Notes under the pieces: generated by a model
Database searches by the model: none
The model's input: only the letters and a program-made list of their open reading frames with translations
What the model was told of the DNA's origin: nothing
Assembly (NCBI RefSeq): GCF_023073315.1
Contig: NZ_JADPJH010000026.1
Location: 31,077-95,076 of the forward strand
DNA: 64,000 bases
Source: Bradyrhizobium sp. 1
Lineage (GTDB): Bacteria; Pseudomonadota; Alphaproteobacteria; Rhizobiales; Xanthobacteraceae
Direction of reading: 5' to 3'
Part shown: piece by piece, positions 35,392 through 48,224 of the stretch
Layout: the number at the start of each line of letters is the position of its first letter
Numbering within the stretch: position 1 is the first letter of the stretch
Made by a program: the position numbers and the translations under genes

Positions 35392-35411
35392 TTTATGAGT
35401 ACACGCCCTAG
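35392..35411 (-). repeat. Right terminal inverted repeat
   Basis: Exact reverse complement of 34165-34184. It covers the stop codon of the gst gene (minus strand, 35408-35410). Confidence 0.9.
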
Positions 35412-36004
35412 CCCGCCGCGATCTTTTCCGCGCGCTGGAACGCCGGCCGCGCCATGCAGCGCCCGAGATAGGCATCGAAGGCCGGGCGCGACGGCACCAT
35501 CTTGAACTGGCGCACCGCGAAATTCAGGCCCGAGCCGATGGTGATGTCGGCAGCGGAAAAATCCTCGCCGAGAATCCACGGCCCCTTTTCGAGCGCCGCT
35601 TCCAGCACGTCGAACACCTGCGTCGCACTGCCCCAGGCAGCAGTCGAGGTCGGCACCTCGATGTTGGTGTAGATCTGGATGATGGCGGGTTCGATGCAGC
35701 CCGGCGAGAAGAACAGCCATTGCAGATAGCGCGCGCGGCGCGGATCGGTCGCCGCGGGCGCCAGCTTCGCCTCGGGATAGCGGTCGGCGATGTAGGCGCA
35801 GATCGCGGCGGCTTCGCCTAGCGCGGCATCGCCGTCGCTGAGCGCCGGCACCTTGCCCATCGGATTGACCTTGAGAAAGTCCGGCGCCTTCTGCGCGCCG
35901 GTCGAGATGTCGGTCAACACGCGCTCATAGGGCAAGCCGCTCTCTTCCATTAGCCAGAGCGTCGTGAAGGAACGCGAGCGGGGCGACCAATAGAGCCTGA
36001 TCAT
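35408..36004 (-). CDS. Glutathione S-transferase family protein
   Basis: 198 residues. The N-terminal thioredoxin-fold opens MIRLYWSPRSRSFTTLW and NPMGKVPALSDGDAALGEAAAI is the glutathione-binding region with the cis-Pro and Glu-Ser/Ala turn. The helical C-terminal domain follows. Substrate unknown. Its stop codon is inside the right inverted repeat. Confidence 0.9.
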   Translation of the reverse strand: MIRLYWSPRSRSFTTLWLMEESGLPYERVLTDISTGAQKAPDFLKVNPMGKVPALSDGDAALGEAAAICAYIADRYPEAKLAPAATDPRRARYLQWLFFSPGCIEPAIIQIYTNIEVPTSTAAWGSATQVFDVLEAALEKGPWILGEDFSAADITIGSGLNFAVRQFKMVPSRPAFDAYLGRCMARPAFQRAEKIAAG

Positions 36005-36099
36005 GGTGGGAACTTTCCATCAGCGAGACCAAACCAGATTGGATTTATTGCGTGCCAGGGTCGATTGAATCAAGACGGCAGATGCGCAGGCCATCCGAT

Positions 36100-36942
36100 T
36101 CAATCCTCCTCGAGATAGCCGGGAAGAGTCCGATCGAGTCTCGTCGCGACGAGCGCCCGAGTCCTCTCCCGTAGCGTCACATTGCTCGAAGCCGCGGCGG
36201 GTGGGTCAGGGAATTGGGAATTGTCGAGTTTGGTCATCGGATCTTCCGTGAACCTCAAGCTCTCGGAGAGATTGGAGCCGAAATTGGCGAAATTCCGATT
36301 GATCTGCTCGTAGCTCCGCCCATCGATCAGATTGATCGCAATGTTGGCGAACAGGTGCGAATGCCTGGCGAAAGATCCAAGGCCGCGACTGTAGGCGCCG
36401 ATGCCATCCAGCGTCAGGCTGGAGCCCTGCAACTCGGTCTTGAACCTGGTCACGACGAGATAGCGCTCGCAATTCGCATTAGGCGTGATGCCACGAACGA
36501 TCGCCGGCAACCGTTCGCTCGGATCCGGGATGAGCCTGGATTTGGGATTGTAGAAGGGTTCAAATGCCCCCTTGGGATAGCTGACCTTCCTGATCGCCGG
36601 ATCGGCGCCGGCCGCGGCACGGACACGGGCCAGCACGATGTCGTCGAGGCCCCAATCGTCGATCGAAACCTCGTTGAATTCAGTCTCGAACACCGTAAGG
36701 CCGAATTTCTCGACGGAGAAGCGGTCGCCGATTGCGGAAATGACGCCAAGGCGGCAGGGACCGGTGCTGGCGATGTCTGCAGGCTTGGCGGGCGCCTTCG
36801 GCTTCGCCGTCGCTTTCTTGGCAGCCGGCTTTCCGGGTGGTGCGGTCTGAGCCGAGGGCACGGTGGTTGCGGGAGGGGTCTGTGCGGCTGCCGGAGCCAT
36901 GAGGGCCAGCAGGGTCATGATGGAGACAGCAATGCGAACCAT
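36100..36942 (-). CDS. Exported hypothetical protein with Lys/Ala/Pro linker
   Basis: 280 residues. A signal peptide (VSIMTLLALMAPAAAQ) is followed by a low-complexity linker (about 22-55, e.g. KPAAKKATAKPKAPAKPAD) that may bind the cell wall. The folded part begins CRLGVISAIGDRFSVEKFGL and contains two cysteines. It resembles no family I know. No operon partner is evident; the neighbours are on the same strand but spaced by about 90 nt on each side. Confidence 0.7.
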   Translation of the reverse strand: MVRIAVSIMTLLALMAPAAAQTPPATTVPSAQTAPPGKPAAKKATAKPKAPAKPADIASTGPCRLGVISAIGDRFSVEKFGLTVFETEFNEVSIDDWGLDDIVLARVRAAAGADPAIRKVSYPKGAFEPFYNPKSRLIPDPSERLPAIVRGITPNANCERYLVVTRFKTELQGSSLTLDGIGAYSRGLGSFARHSHLFANIAINLIDGRSYEQINRNFANFGSNLSESLRFTEDPMTKLDNSQFPDPPAAASSNVTLRERTRALVATRLDRTLPGYLEED

Positions 36943-37025
36943 GGATTCCGGGAGGCGAGATGCGGAAGACGCGCCACACTAAGTTGGGATCATGACAACC
37001 GCAAGCTGCACCCGGAAATCGTTGT

Positions 37026-37487
37026 CTACCCGACGGGCCGCCGCTTCCACCGGTAATATTTCATCACGAACCCGTTCGACGGCTCGACCTCTTCCTTCTC
37101 GAACACAAAGCCCTCGCGCTCGTACCAGCGCCAGGCCTTTTCGTTTTCGCGGACGCAGCGCAGGTACATCTCATCGGGCATTTGCGTGCGCGTGAAGGCG
37201 AGCAGTTTCCGTCCGAGCGATCGCCCCTGATAGGCGGGTCCGACGAAAAGCATATCGAGATAGAGCTTTGGCAGATGCAGCGCCAGCATCGCGGCGATCG
37301 TGCCGTTGTCGTCGGCGACGAACAGGGTCCAGCCGTCCTCGATCTCGCGCGCGACACGTGCACGCAGGTTCGCCAGCAGGAAGTCGCTCGCCTCGGCAAG
37401 TCCGGTCGAGACCCAGCTCTCCATCCAGACGCGGGCGACCTCGTCATATTCGTCGACGCGGGCGGGGCGGATGACGGGATCCGACAT
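37026..37487 (-). CDS. GNAT-family N-acetyltransferase
   Basis: 153 residues. YLDMLFVGPAYQGRSLGRKLL is the acetyl-CoA pyrophosphate-binding motif (Q/R-x-x-G-x-G/A) and NEKAWRWYEREGFVFEKEE is the typical C-terminal strand-helix. It ends with VMKYYRW. The substrate is unknown. Its start lies 6 nt after the oxyR stop, so it may be transcribed with oxyR. Confidence 0.9.
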   Translation of the reverse strand: MSDPVIRPARVDEYDEVARVWMESWVSTGLAEASDFLLANLRARVAREIEDGWTLFVADDNGTIAAMLALHLPKLYLDMLFVGPAYQGRSLGRKLLAFTRTQMPDEMYLRCVRENEKAWRWYEREGFVFEKEEVEPSNGFVMKYYRWKRRPVG

Positions 37488-37493
37488 CGAGGC

Positions 37494-38420
37494 CTACGCC
37501 CGTTGGCCGCGGACGGCCTGCCGCGTGCGCACCTTGCCGGCCGACAGGCACACCACTTCGGAGATCTGGAGCAATTGCCGCGCCAGCGGGCTCGTTTTGC
37601 GCCAGACCATGCCGATGGTGCGCGAGGGCTCGGGGTCGCGGAAGCGCGACAGCGAGACCGAGGCCGATCGCGTCTCCACCGGCACCGCCATCTCCGGGAT
37701 CAGCGTGACGCCGATGCCGGCGCTGACCATCTGCACCAGGGTCGACAGCGAATTCGCATCCAGCATCTCGCGTGGCGGCGCCGACTGCATGTTGCAGAAG
37801 GAGAGCGCCTGGTCGCGGAAGCAATGCCCCTCCTCGAGCAGCAACAGCCGCATCTCGCGCATCATCTCGCGCGACGGCGCCGGTGTGCCCTCATCGGAGC
37901 CCGGCCGCACCAGCAAAAATTTCTCGTCGAACAGCGCGACCTCGGTGAGCGAGGGCTCCGACACCGGCAGGGCGACGATGGCTGTGTCGAGCCGGCCTTC
38001 GACCAACTCCTGGATCAGCCGCGGCGTCATCGTCTCGCGCACCCGGATGTCGAGCTCCGGATGCATGCGCGTGAGGTTTTTGGTGATGGTGGGCAGCAAA
38101 TAGGGCGCGATCGTCGGGATCATGCCGATGCGCAGGCGACCTGAGAAACGGTCCTGCGAGGCGCGGGCGAAATCGCCGAGCTCATCGACCGAGCGCAGGA
38201 TGTCGCGGACGCGTGGCGCGAGTTCTTCGCCAAACCGGGTCAGCGCCACCTGCCGGGCGCTGCGTTCCAGCAGCAGCCCGCCGAGCGCGTCCTCCAGCTC
38301 CTTGATCTGCATCGACAGGGCCGGCTGCGAGATCGAGCTTGCCTCCGCCGCACGGCCGAAATGGCCGTGGCGCGCCAGCGCATCGAAATACCGGAGCTGG
38401 CGCATTGTCACGTTGGCCAT
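37494..38420 (-). CDS. oxyR: Hydrogen peroxide-sensing regulator OxyR
   Basis: 308 residues, LysR family. The N-terminal winged helix starts MRQLRYFDALARHGHFGRAA. The redox pair Cys200 and Cys209 sits in EEGHCFRDQALSFCNMQ, the diagnostic OxyR motif. The disulfide forms with peroxide and activates the divergent katG, 114 nt away. This arrangement and the cysteines make the assignment firm. Confidence 0.95.
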   Translation of the reverse strand: MANVTMRQLRYFDALARHGHFGRAAEASSISQPALSMQIKELEDALGGLLLERSARQVALTRFGEELAPRVRDILRSVDELGDFARASQDRFSGRLRIGMIPTIAPYLLPTITKNLTRMHPELDIRVRETMTPRLIQELVEGRLDTAIVALPVSEPSLTEVALFDEKFLLVRPGSDEGTPAPSREMMREMRLLLLEEGHCFRDQALSFCNMQSAPPREMLDANSLSTLVQMVSAGIGVTLIPEMAVPVETRSASVSLSRFRDPEPSRTIGMVWRKTSPLARQLLQISEVVCLSAGKVRTRQAVRGQRA

Positions 38421-38431
38421 CAGAAAATCCT

Positions 38432-38442
38432 ATCGCAGCGAT
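38432..38442. promoter_or_regulatory. Candidate OxyR site
   Basis: Perfect palindrome ATCGC-A-GCGAT in the oxyR-katG spacer, close to the oxyR start. It fits the T-N11-A pattern of LysR-type sites (TATCGCAGCGATCA in context). No -35/-10 pair was resolved. Confidence 0.35.
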
Positions 38443-38534
38443 CATTAAAGTCAACTTCCCCTGATGGAATGAGAAGCTTAGAGTGCTTCTACCTGGTCAA
38501 AGGCGCGAGTTCGACGCCACCAGAGGAGGTATTC

Positions 38535-40703
<2,169 letters not shown>

Positions 40704-40760
40704 GCTGAGGTCGGCTGATCCCCGGACTTTTTTGGAGGCCGGGGTGTTGGAAACCCAGGG

Positions 40761-40799
40761 GGGCGGCGCCAAGAGCAACTTGGCGCCGCCCAGCTTTTT
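40761..40799 (+). terminator. Intrinsic terminator of katG
   Basis: A perfect 13-bp stem (GGGCGGCGCCAAG / CTTGGCGCCGCCC) with a 5-nt loop, then a TTTTT run at 40795-40799. It isolates katG from the downstream accessory genes. Confidence 0.9.
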
Positions 40800-40824
40800 G
40801 GAGGCGCGAATGACCGCTTGAGGC

Positions 40825-40845
40825 CGTGCGAAAGCGCACGCTTTT
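40825..40845 (+). terminator. Second hairpin with short T-run
   Basis: CGTGCG-AAAG-CGCACG stem followed by CTTTTC. It could back up the katG terminator or end a short leader before the next operon. Confidence 0.5.
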
Positions 40846-40999
40846 CTCACATCGTGCAAGACAGGCTTCCAGCGCTCAGGCGCAGGGCCCATGGAAAGCG
40901 CCACCGTTCACAACGCGCTACAGTCTGTGACTTGTATCACGGTCGCAAAAACTGCTTGATGCAACTTATTTGAACGCATGACCTCGGAAAATCCTGCCC

Positions 41000-41254
41000 A
41001 TGAAATTGCGGACGAGAGACCAGGCAGCCCTCTCCATTACATTTGCCGTCGCCATGTCGCTCATTTGCGGCGCATCTTCGCGAGCGGCAGATATGGGCAA
41101 CGACGAAATCGAGCAGCTTCTCAGAAAGCGATTTTTGATGCGTTGCCCTCTCAAGGCGGCATGCCAGGACTCACCTCATCCCGTCCCGGGGCAATTCCCC
41201 ATTGTGAAATCCAGACGAGCGAACACGCGCGATGTCGCCAAGCCAGCACCATGA
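41000..41254 (+). CDS. Small exported protein upstream of the CHAT gene
   Basis: 84 residues. The N-terminal segment (ITFAVAMSLICGASSRAAD) is a signal peptide with cleavage near SRA-AD. The mature part, about 54 residues, has two cysteines (MRCPLKAAC). The stop is 12 nt before the CHAT gene, so both are likely on one transcript. It is unrecognised; a partner, substrate or inhibitor role for the CHAT protein is speculation. Confidence 0.6.
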   Translation: MKLRTRDQAALSITFAVAMSLICGASSRAADMGNDEIEQLLRKRFLMRCPLKAACQDSPHPVPGQFPIVKSRRANTRDVAKPAP

Positions 41255-41266
41255 GGTGATCCTCCA

Positions 41267-44200
41267 ATGTCGTTGCGCTTCGTTCGATATGCCGCGGCGG
41301 TGTGTGCCATTCCCGGGTTTCTTTGCACGAGCCAGAACGCGCAGGCGCTGGAATGGGTGAAGGGCTGCCTGACAGACAAGAAGGTCTGCCTGACGGCCGC
41401 GGCGTTCAAAGCCCCGGATGGTTTCGTCGCACATTTCGGAGCAATGACGACCGCCGACAACGTTAGAAAGTTTCGGGTGCTGGTCCCCTTGGGGGTGCGT
41501 TCGGACTATGGTGCTCGGATCAACACGACGGTTGATGGCGGCGGCCTGTCGGCGTGGCTCGACAGTTGCACGTCAGACGGCTGCCTGTCCGAGATCAGCG
41601 CGACACGGTGGGCGATCGAGCAATCGGGAGATGGCAATACTTTCGCTGTCAAGGCGTCGGCCAGCGACGGGAAGCCGCTCTCCTTCAGCTTCCGGATGAA
41701 GGGATTTCAGGCCGCATATCGTGGGCCGGACGTGGATTGGCGCGAACTTAGCGAATCCCAGCAATCCATATTCACACGGTTGATGCCCGAGGCGAAAGCC
41801 GTACAGCCGGCCCCCCTGGGCGAAATTTTCGGAAGTTTCTCCGGCTGGCGGCGTCTCTGCCAGACGGGGAATTCTTCAGCGACCGAGAAGTGTTCGATTC
41901 AGAGCAGAGCCGTCGATCGCAACAACGCGTCGATAGCCAATGTCTCCGTGATCTCCAACGACGGACGATCCGGTCTCGGCTTCGTTCTCCCACAAGGCGT
42001 TCTTATCCGGGCGGGCACGAAGCTGTCGTTCGACGGCAAGCCATATGGACGTGCGCCAGTCTCCGGCTGCGAAGCGAGCGGTTGCATGTCGGCCTATCTC
42101 AGCGCGGATCTGTCCGAGAAGATCAGGCAGTCCAGGACAGTCGAGATCGAATATTTTGAGGCGCGCAGAATACGCGTTTCTATGTCGTTTTCGTTGGCCG
42201 GATTGGACGATGCGGCGCGGAGCGTTCAGCCCGGTTCGAAGGCGCCGAACGCAGGGCGAGTTGCGTCCGCTCAGCACGCGACAGCGTCGAAGGGAGTCAT
42301 CTTAAGACGCGACGTGATCGACAGCGATGTCCTCGATGGGCCCACGGTCGAGAGGCTGGGTGAAGAGCAATTCCAGCCCCAGCAATCGGGCCATGGGTAC
42401 AAGCCGCCGGATATGTCGGCTCTCAAGCAGAAATGGGCCGAAATCAATCGCCTCAAGGAAGAGGCGAACAAGAAGTCCGGACCGGCTGCGCCGGCGCCCC
42501 CTAACGTATTCACCGCTGTCCGCGCGATTCACGAGAAGGGAAAGCGCCTCGAGCATGACGGCCTTTTTCAGGAGGCCGAGGACCGGTACGTGGAAGCCCT
42601 GAAGACGATGGAAACGGCCAAGGGGATTGACGCTCCTGATACGGCGAATGCTCTCGCCACGATCGCAAACATCCAACGGAAGACCGGACGCTTGACGGAA
42701 GCCGAAGCGACGCTCAACCGCGCGCTCAAGATCACGGAGAAAATACAGCGGTATGAGTCGTCGGCGATCCATGAAGGGCTGTCGAACGTCTATTCCGATC
42801 AAGGCAGAGACGATGAGGCCCTCCAGGCGGCGCTGGCGGCACTTTCGATCAAGGAACAGTTCAGCTACCCCGGGCAGCTTGATCTGGCACCGTTTCTCTC
42901 GAGGGCAGGCATGCTCTATCTGAAACTGGGCCGACTCGACGATGCGTCGATCCTGCTCGGGCGGGCCTACGACCTGTACCAGAAATTCAGCGGGACGGCG
43001 AGCAGCGCGGAATCCGTGTTCGTGCTCACAAACCTGTCCAAGCTCAATGGGCTCCAGGGCCGGCACGCCCGGGCCAGAGAACTCGCTGATCGGGCCGTCG
43101 CGACGCTTCAGGCTCGCGCAGAATATCGCGATCACGAATTGATGGCAACGGCACTGGAAGCCCGGGGAGATGCCGCAGCTCTGGATAGCAATTATGCCGA
43201 GGCGATTGAGTTCTACACGCGCTCGCTGGGCGTTAGGCAGCGCTATTTCGGTCAGGATAACCCCAACGTCGCGCCTGCACAGCTCGGTCTTGGGAGACTG
43301 CTCCGTAAGCAAAGCAAGCCTGAGGAGGCCGTGACCTATTATGAACAGGCCCTTGCCACCAGACTGAAGGCTTTCGGCGCAGCCGATCTCGACGCCTTGA
43401 AGGCTCTGGACGAACTGGCGTCGCTCGAGAGCGATCTTGGCGACATGACAAAGGCGCTTGAGTATTCGAGCCGATTGGCTTCGGGCGCACGTGAAGCGCA
43501 GGGCGTCTCGTCCCGGATCACGCAAGATCTGGCCAGCGCTGACCAGGCGTCCTATCGCGCTTTCTTCCAGACCAGGCTTGCGATCCTGTCGAAGGTCTCG
43601 GACACCGCAGCCGCGGACGCTCCAGCACTGAGCGAAGAGGCGTTCGAGGTTGCGCAGAGAGCGACGACCTCTTCAACGGGCCTCGCCGTGCAGCAGATGA
43701 GCGCTCGCATCTCCGCAGGTAGCGGGGTGCTCTCCGACCTGATTCGTCAGCGTCAGGATTTGGAGGCGCGTCGTACGTCGCTGACGAATCAACTCGCCGC
43801 GATGTCGGCAAACGGCGGCACGGCCTGGGAGCACGATGCGGCAGTCCTGGTCCGAAAGCAGAAGCGCGAGACGGAAGATCAGCTGCAGGCCATCTTTCAA
43901 AAGATTCAGCTTCAGTCTCCGGAATATTCAGAGTTGTCGATTTCGCAACCTGTCACCATCAAACAGGTTCAGAGTCTCCTTGCCGACGACGAAACGCTGA
44001 TCCTCTGGATCACCACGGAGAAGCAGACTCATATTTTTGGGATTTCGAAGCAGCAGTATAGCTGGCGGCCGACTGCAATGTCGTTGCGGTACTTGACGGA
44101 CCGCGTCGCCGCGTTCCGGGAAGGCCTGGATGTGGCCCAGCTCTCGAACGCCTCCGGATCCGGCAAGAGCAAAATCTTCGATCTCGGCGTCGCCGCCGGG

Positions 44201-45241
44201 CTCTATGATCAGCTCTTGAAACCAGTCAGCGGGGTCTTTGCCGGGAAGCGGCACCTCCTCATCGTCGCTTCGGGCCCGCTCACCAGCCTGCCGGCTCACT
44301 TGCTGGTGATGCAACGCCCAACAGAAACTGGCGCCACCAACTTTTCGAGCTATCGTGAGGCCCGGTGGCTGATCAAGGATTTTGCCGTGAGCGTGCTGCC
44401 TTCAGTCGGCAGTTTGCGCTCCATTCGAATGCCGGAGGCAGCGACGGTGAGAGCAGGCAAGCCTCTCATTGGATTTGCTGATCCCCTGTTCGACCCGCAG
44501 GAACGAAAGGTCGCTCTCGCGGCAACCGCAACGCCTCGCAGATCCACCCTGACGCCGAGCGGCTCGTATACGGATTTCTGGCATGGCGCGAACATCGATC
44601 GTGATCAGCTTGCGAAGTCGCTTCCTACCCTGCTCGACACCGCGAATGAGTTGAGGGCCGTTGCCAGGAGCACGGGCGCGGCTTCTGAGGATCTGTTTTT
44701 CGAGCGGAATGCTTCTGAAACGAACGTCAAGCAGAGCCGGCTCTCCGACTACCGGATCGTCTATTTCGCCACGCATGGGCTGGTTGCTGGAGACATCAAG
44801 GGGCTCGGGCAACCCGCTCTCGCGCTGTCCATTCCCGAAGCTCCGAGCGCAGTGGACGATGGCTTGTTGACGGCAAGCGAGGTGACTGAGCTGAGGCTGA
44901 ATGCCGATTGGGTCGTTCTTTCGGCTTGCAACACAATCGCGGGCGGGGCGCCCGGTGCCGAAGCACTTTCAGGGCTGGCCAAGGCGTTCTTCTATGCCGG
45001 TGCCCGGGCCCTGCTTGTCTCTCATTGGTCGGTGGATTCCTCTGCCGCAACGCGGTTGACGACGTCGACGTTTCAAATCTTGAGGGACAATCCAAACCTC
45101 GGCCGAGCAGAGGCCCTGCGGCGGTCCATGCTGAGCTTCCTTGCCGATCAGAGCGACCCCATCAATGCATATCCCGGGATTTGGGGGCCGTTCACGATCA
45201 TTGGCGAAGGCGCGCGGGTACCGGACGGCCCGCGCCGTTGA
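41267..45241 (+). CDS. Exported IalB-IalB-TPR-CHAT putative caspase-like peptidase
   Basis: 1324 residues. A signal peptide ends near residue 26 (SQNAQA). Two IalB-like domains follow (about 28-150, FRVLVPLGV ... CTSDGC; about 187-316, LGFVLPQGV ... CEASGC), then a linker, TPR-type repeats (about 415-745), a coiled stretch (800-880) and a C-terminal CHAT domain (about 900-1318). The His-Cys dyad is intact: His1170 in YFATHG and Cys1221 in LSACNT. CHAT proteins are caspase-like cysteine peptidases. Export and the IalB domains suggest a periplasmic or surface role. GAGGTGATCC precedes the ATG. Confidence 0.88.
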   Translation: MSLRFVRYAAAVCAIPGFLCTSQNAQALEWVKGCLTDKKVCLTAAAFKAPDGFVAHFGAMTTADNVRKFRVLVPLGVRSDYGARINTTVDGGGLSAWLDSCTSDGCLSEISATRWAIEQSGDGNTFAVKASASDGKPLSFSFRMKGFQAAYRGPDVDWRELSESQQSIFTRLMPEAKAVQPAPLGEIFGSFSGWRRLCQTGNSSATEKCSIQSRAVDRNNASIANVSVISNDGRSGLGFVLPQGVLIRAGTKLSFDGKPYGRAPVSGCEASGCMSAYLSADLSEKIRQSRTVEIEYFEARRIRVSMSFSLAGLDDAARSVQPGSKAPNAGRVASAQHATASKGVILRRDVIDSDVLDGPTVERLGEEQFQPQQSGHGYKPPDMSALKQKWAEINRLKEEANKKSGPAAPAPPNVFTAVRAIHEKGKRLEHDGLFQEAEDRYVEALKTMETAKGIDAPDTANALATIANIQRKTGRLTEAEATLNRALKITEKIQRYESSAIHEGLSNVYSDQGRDDEALQAALAALSIKEQFSYPGQLDLAPFLSRAGMLYLKLGRLDDASILLGRAYDLYQKFSGTASSAESVFVLTNLSKLNGLQGRHARARELADRAVATLQARAEYRDHELMATALEARGDAAALDSNYAEAIEFYTRSLGVRQRYFGQDNPNVAPAQLGLGRLLRKQSKPEEAVTYYEQALATRLKAFGAADLDALKALDELASLESDLGDMTKALEYSSRLASGAREAQGVSSRITQDLASADQASYRAFFQTRLAILSKVSDTAAADAPALSEEAFEVAQRATTSSTGLAVQQMSARISAGSGVLSDLIRQRQDLEARRTSLTNQLAAMSANGGTAWEHDAAVLVRKQKRETEDQLQAIFQKIQLQSPEYSELSISQPVTIKQVQSLLADDETLILWITTEKQTHIFGISKQQYSWRPTAMSLRYLTDRVAAFREGLDVAQLSNASGSGKSKIFDLGVAAGLYDQLLKPVSGVFAGKRHLLIVASGPLTSLPAHLLVMQRPTETGATNFSSYREARWLIKDFAVSVLPSVGSLRSIRMPEAATVRAGKPLIGFADPLFDPQERKVALAATATPRRSTLTPSGSYTDFWHGANIDRDQLAKSLPTLLDTANELRAVARSTGAASEDLFFERNASETNVKQSRLSDYRIVYFATHGLVAGDIKGLGQPALALSIPEAPSAVDDGLLTASEVTELRLNADWVVLSACNTIAGGAPGAEALSGLAKAFFYAGARALLVSHWSVDSSAATRLTTSTFQILRDNPNLGRAEALRRSMLSFLADQSDPINAYPGIWGPFTIIGEGARVPDGPRR

Positions 45242-45277
45242 GCCTGCCTGGACGGATGTGTGAACCGTCACCATCAA

Positions 45278-45305
45278 ACAAAAGGGCAGCCGCGAGGCCA
45301 CCCTT
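45278..45305 (-). terminator. Probable terminator of the nusA-pnp operon
   Basis: An imperfect stem (AAGGGTGGCC / GGCTGCCCTT on the minus strand) with loop TCGC, followed by TTTTGTTTG on the minus strand. It lies 25 nt beyond the pnp stop. It may also serve the convergent CHAT gene. Confidence 0.65.
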
Positions 45306-45329
45306 CGTGTTTCTGACAGGTAGCGAGGC

Positions 45330-47486
<2,157 letters not shown>

Positions 47487-47553
47487 AGAGGTCTTCTTTC
47501 ATGGGTTCTCGAAAGAAGGGACGGCTCGAAAAACAAAAACCATGCGCAAGATT

Positions 47554-47590
47554 GCGGGACGTTGATCGAAGCGGGCGATCAGCGTCCTGC
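47554..47590 (-). promoter_or_regulatory. Long hairpin in the pnp leader
   Basis: Two 15-nt arms (47554-47568 and 47576-47590) pair in 13 of 15 positions, about 70 nt upstream of the pnp start. A stem-loop here is known in E. coli, where RNase III cleavage and PNPase autoregulate pnp; the same role is inferred. Confidence 0.55.
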
Positions 47591-47919
47591 GATCCTGCCA
47601 TGGTTTTTGGATTTCGGATGGCGTCCATCCTTTCGGGTCATACGGGCGCCTTGCCCGTTGTGCCCAGCCGCCGGATTGCTGCTGGACTGTCAGTCGGCAC
47701 GAACGCGAACACCAATTCTTCGGTCTTCGCCCATCATGCCCCGGATGCGAACCATCACTCGAGTACGATCCGGAAAAGTGCGAAGCGGTTTTCCGAAAAG
47801 ATCATGCTCAAACAACAATCCAAAGTGCGATTCTTATCGCGCTTTGGACCCGCACCCGATGCGCACGCAGCCTCGATCAAAAACCTTTAAACAAACGCTT
47901 TCGTTCGAAACCACGCGCG
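47591..47919. other. pnp-rpsO intergenic region
   Basis: No gene seen. Short inverted repeats occur (ACGGGCGCC region near 47641) but nothing conserved in form. It probably contains the pnp promoter, not identified. Confidence 0.45.
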
Positions 47920-47943
47920 AAAACGCGCGCCGTTGGGCGCGCG
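47920..47943 (-). terminator. Terminator of rpsO
   Basis: A perfect 8-bp stem (CGCGCGCC / GGCGCGCG, 47924-47943) with a 4-nt loop, followed on the minus strand by TTTT. It is 10 nt beyond the rpsO stop, so pnp may need its own promoter or read-through. Confidence 0.7.
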
Positions 47944-47952
47944 CAAGAACTC

Positions 47953-48222
47953 TTAACGACGAATGTTGTGCTTCTCGAGCAGCGCCTTGTAGCGCGCCTC
48001 GTCCTTCTTCTTCACATAGTCGAGGAGCGAGCGGCGGGTCGACACCAGCTTCAAGAGGCCGCGACGCGAATGGTTGTCCTTCACGTGGGTCTTGAAGTGG
48101 CCCGTGAGGTTGGCGATGCGTTCCGAAAGGATCGCGACCTGAACCTCGGGCGAGCCGGTGTCGCCGGCTTTGTTGGCATTCGTCTTGATGACTTCCGCTT
48201 TGCGTTCTGCGGCAATCGACAT
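47953..48222 (-). CDS. rpsO: 30S ribosomal protein S15
   Basis: 89 residues from the ATG at 48222; an ATG two codons upstream overlaps the truB stop. TGSPEVQVAILSERIANLTGHF and DNHSRRGLLKLVSTRRSLLDY are diagnostic. S15 binds 16S rRNA early in 30S assembly. Confidence 0.98.
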   Translation of the reverse strand: MSIAAERKAEVIKTNANKAGDTGSPEVQVAILSERIANLTGHFKTHVKDNHSRRGLLKLVSTRRSLLDYVKKKDEARYKALLEKHNIRR

Positions 48223-48224
48223 CG

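Larger units (their letters stand above)
34165..35411. mobile_element. 1.25-kb element with perfect 20-bp terminal inverted repeats
   Basis: The ends CTAGGGCGTGTACTCATAAA (34165) and its exact reverse complement (35392-35411) enclose two small genes and degenerate sequence. The stop codons of fabI and gst lie within the repeats. The terminal CTAG could be a palindromic target duplication, as in IS5-type elements. No transposase is visible, so it would be non-autonomous or a decayed remnant. 34748-35007 between the two small genes holds nothing recognisable. Confidence 0.6.

Noticed and set aside
42302..43525. 407-codon open frame antisense to the TPR region of the CHAT gene
   Set aside because: No domain; the TPR pattern is clear in the plus-strand frame.
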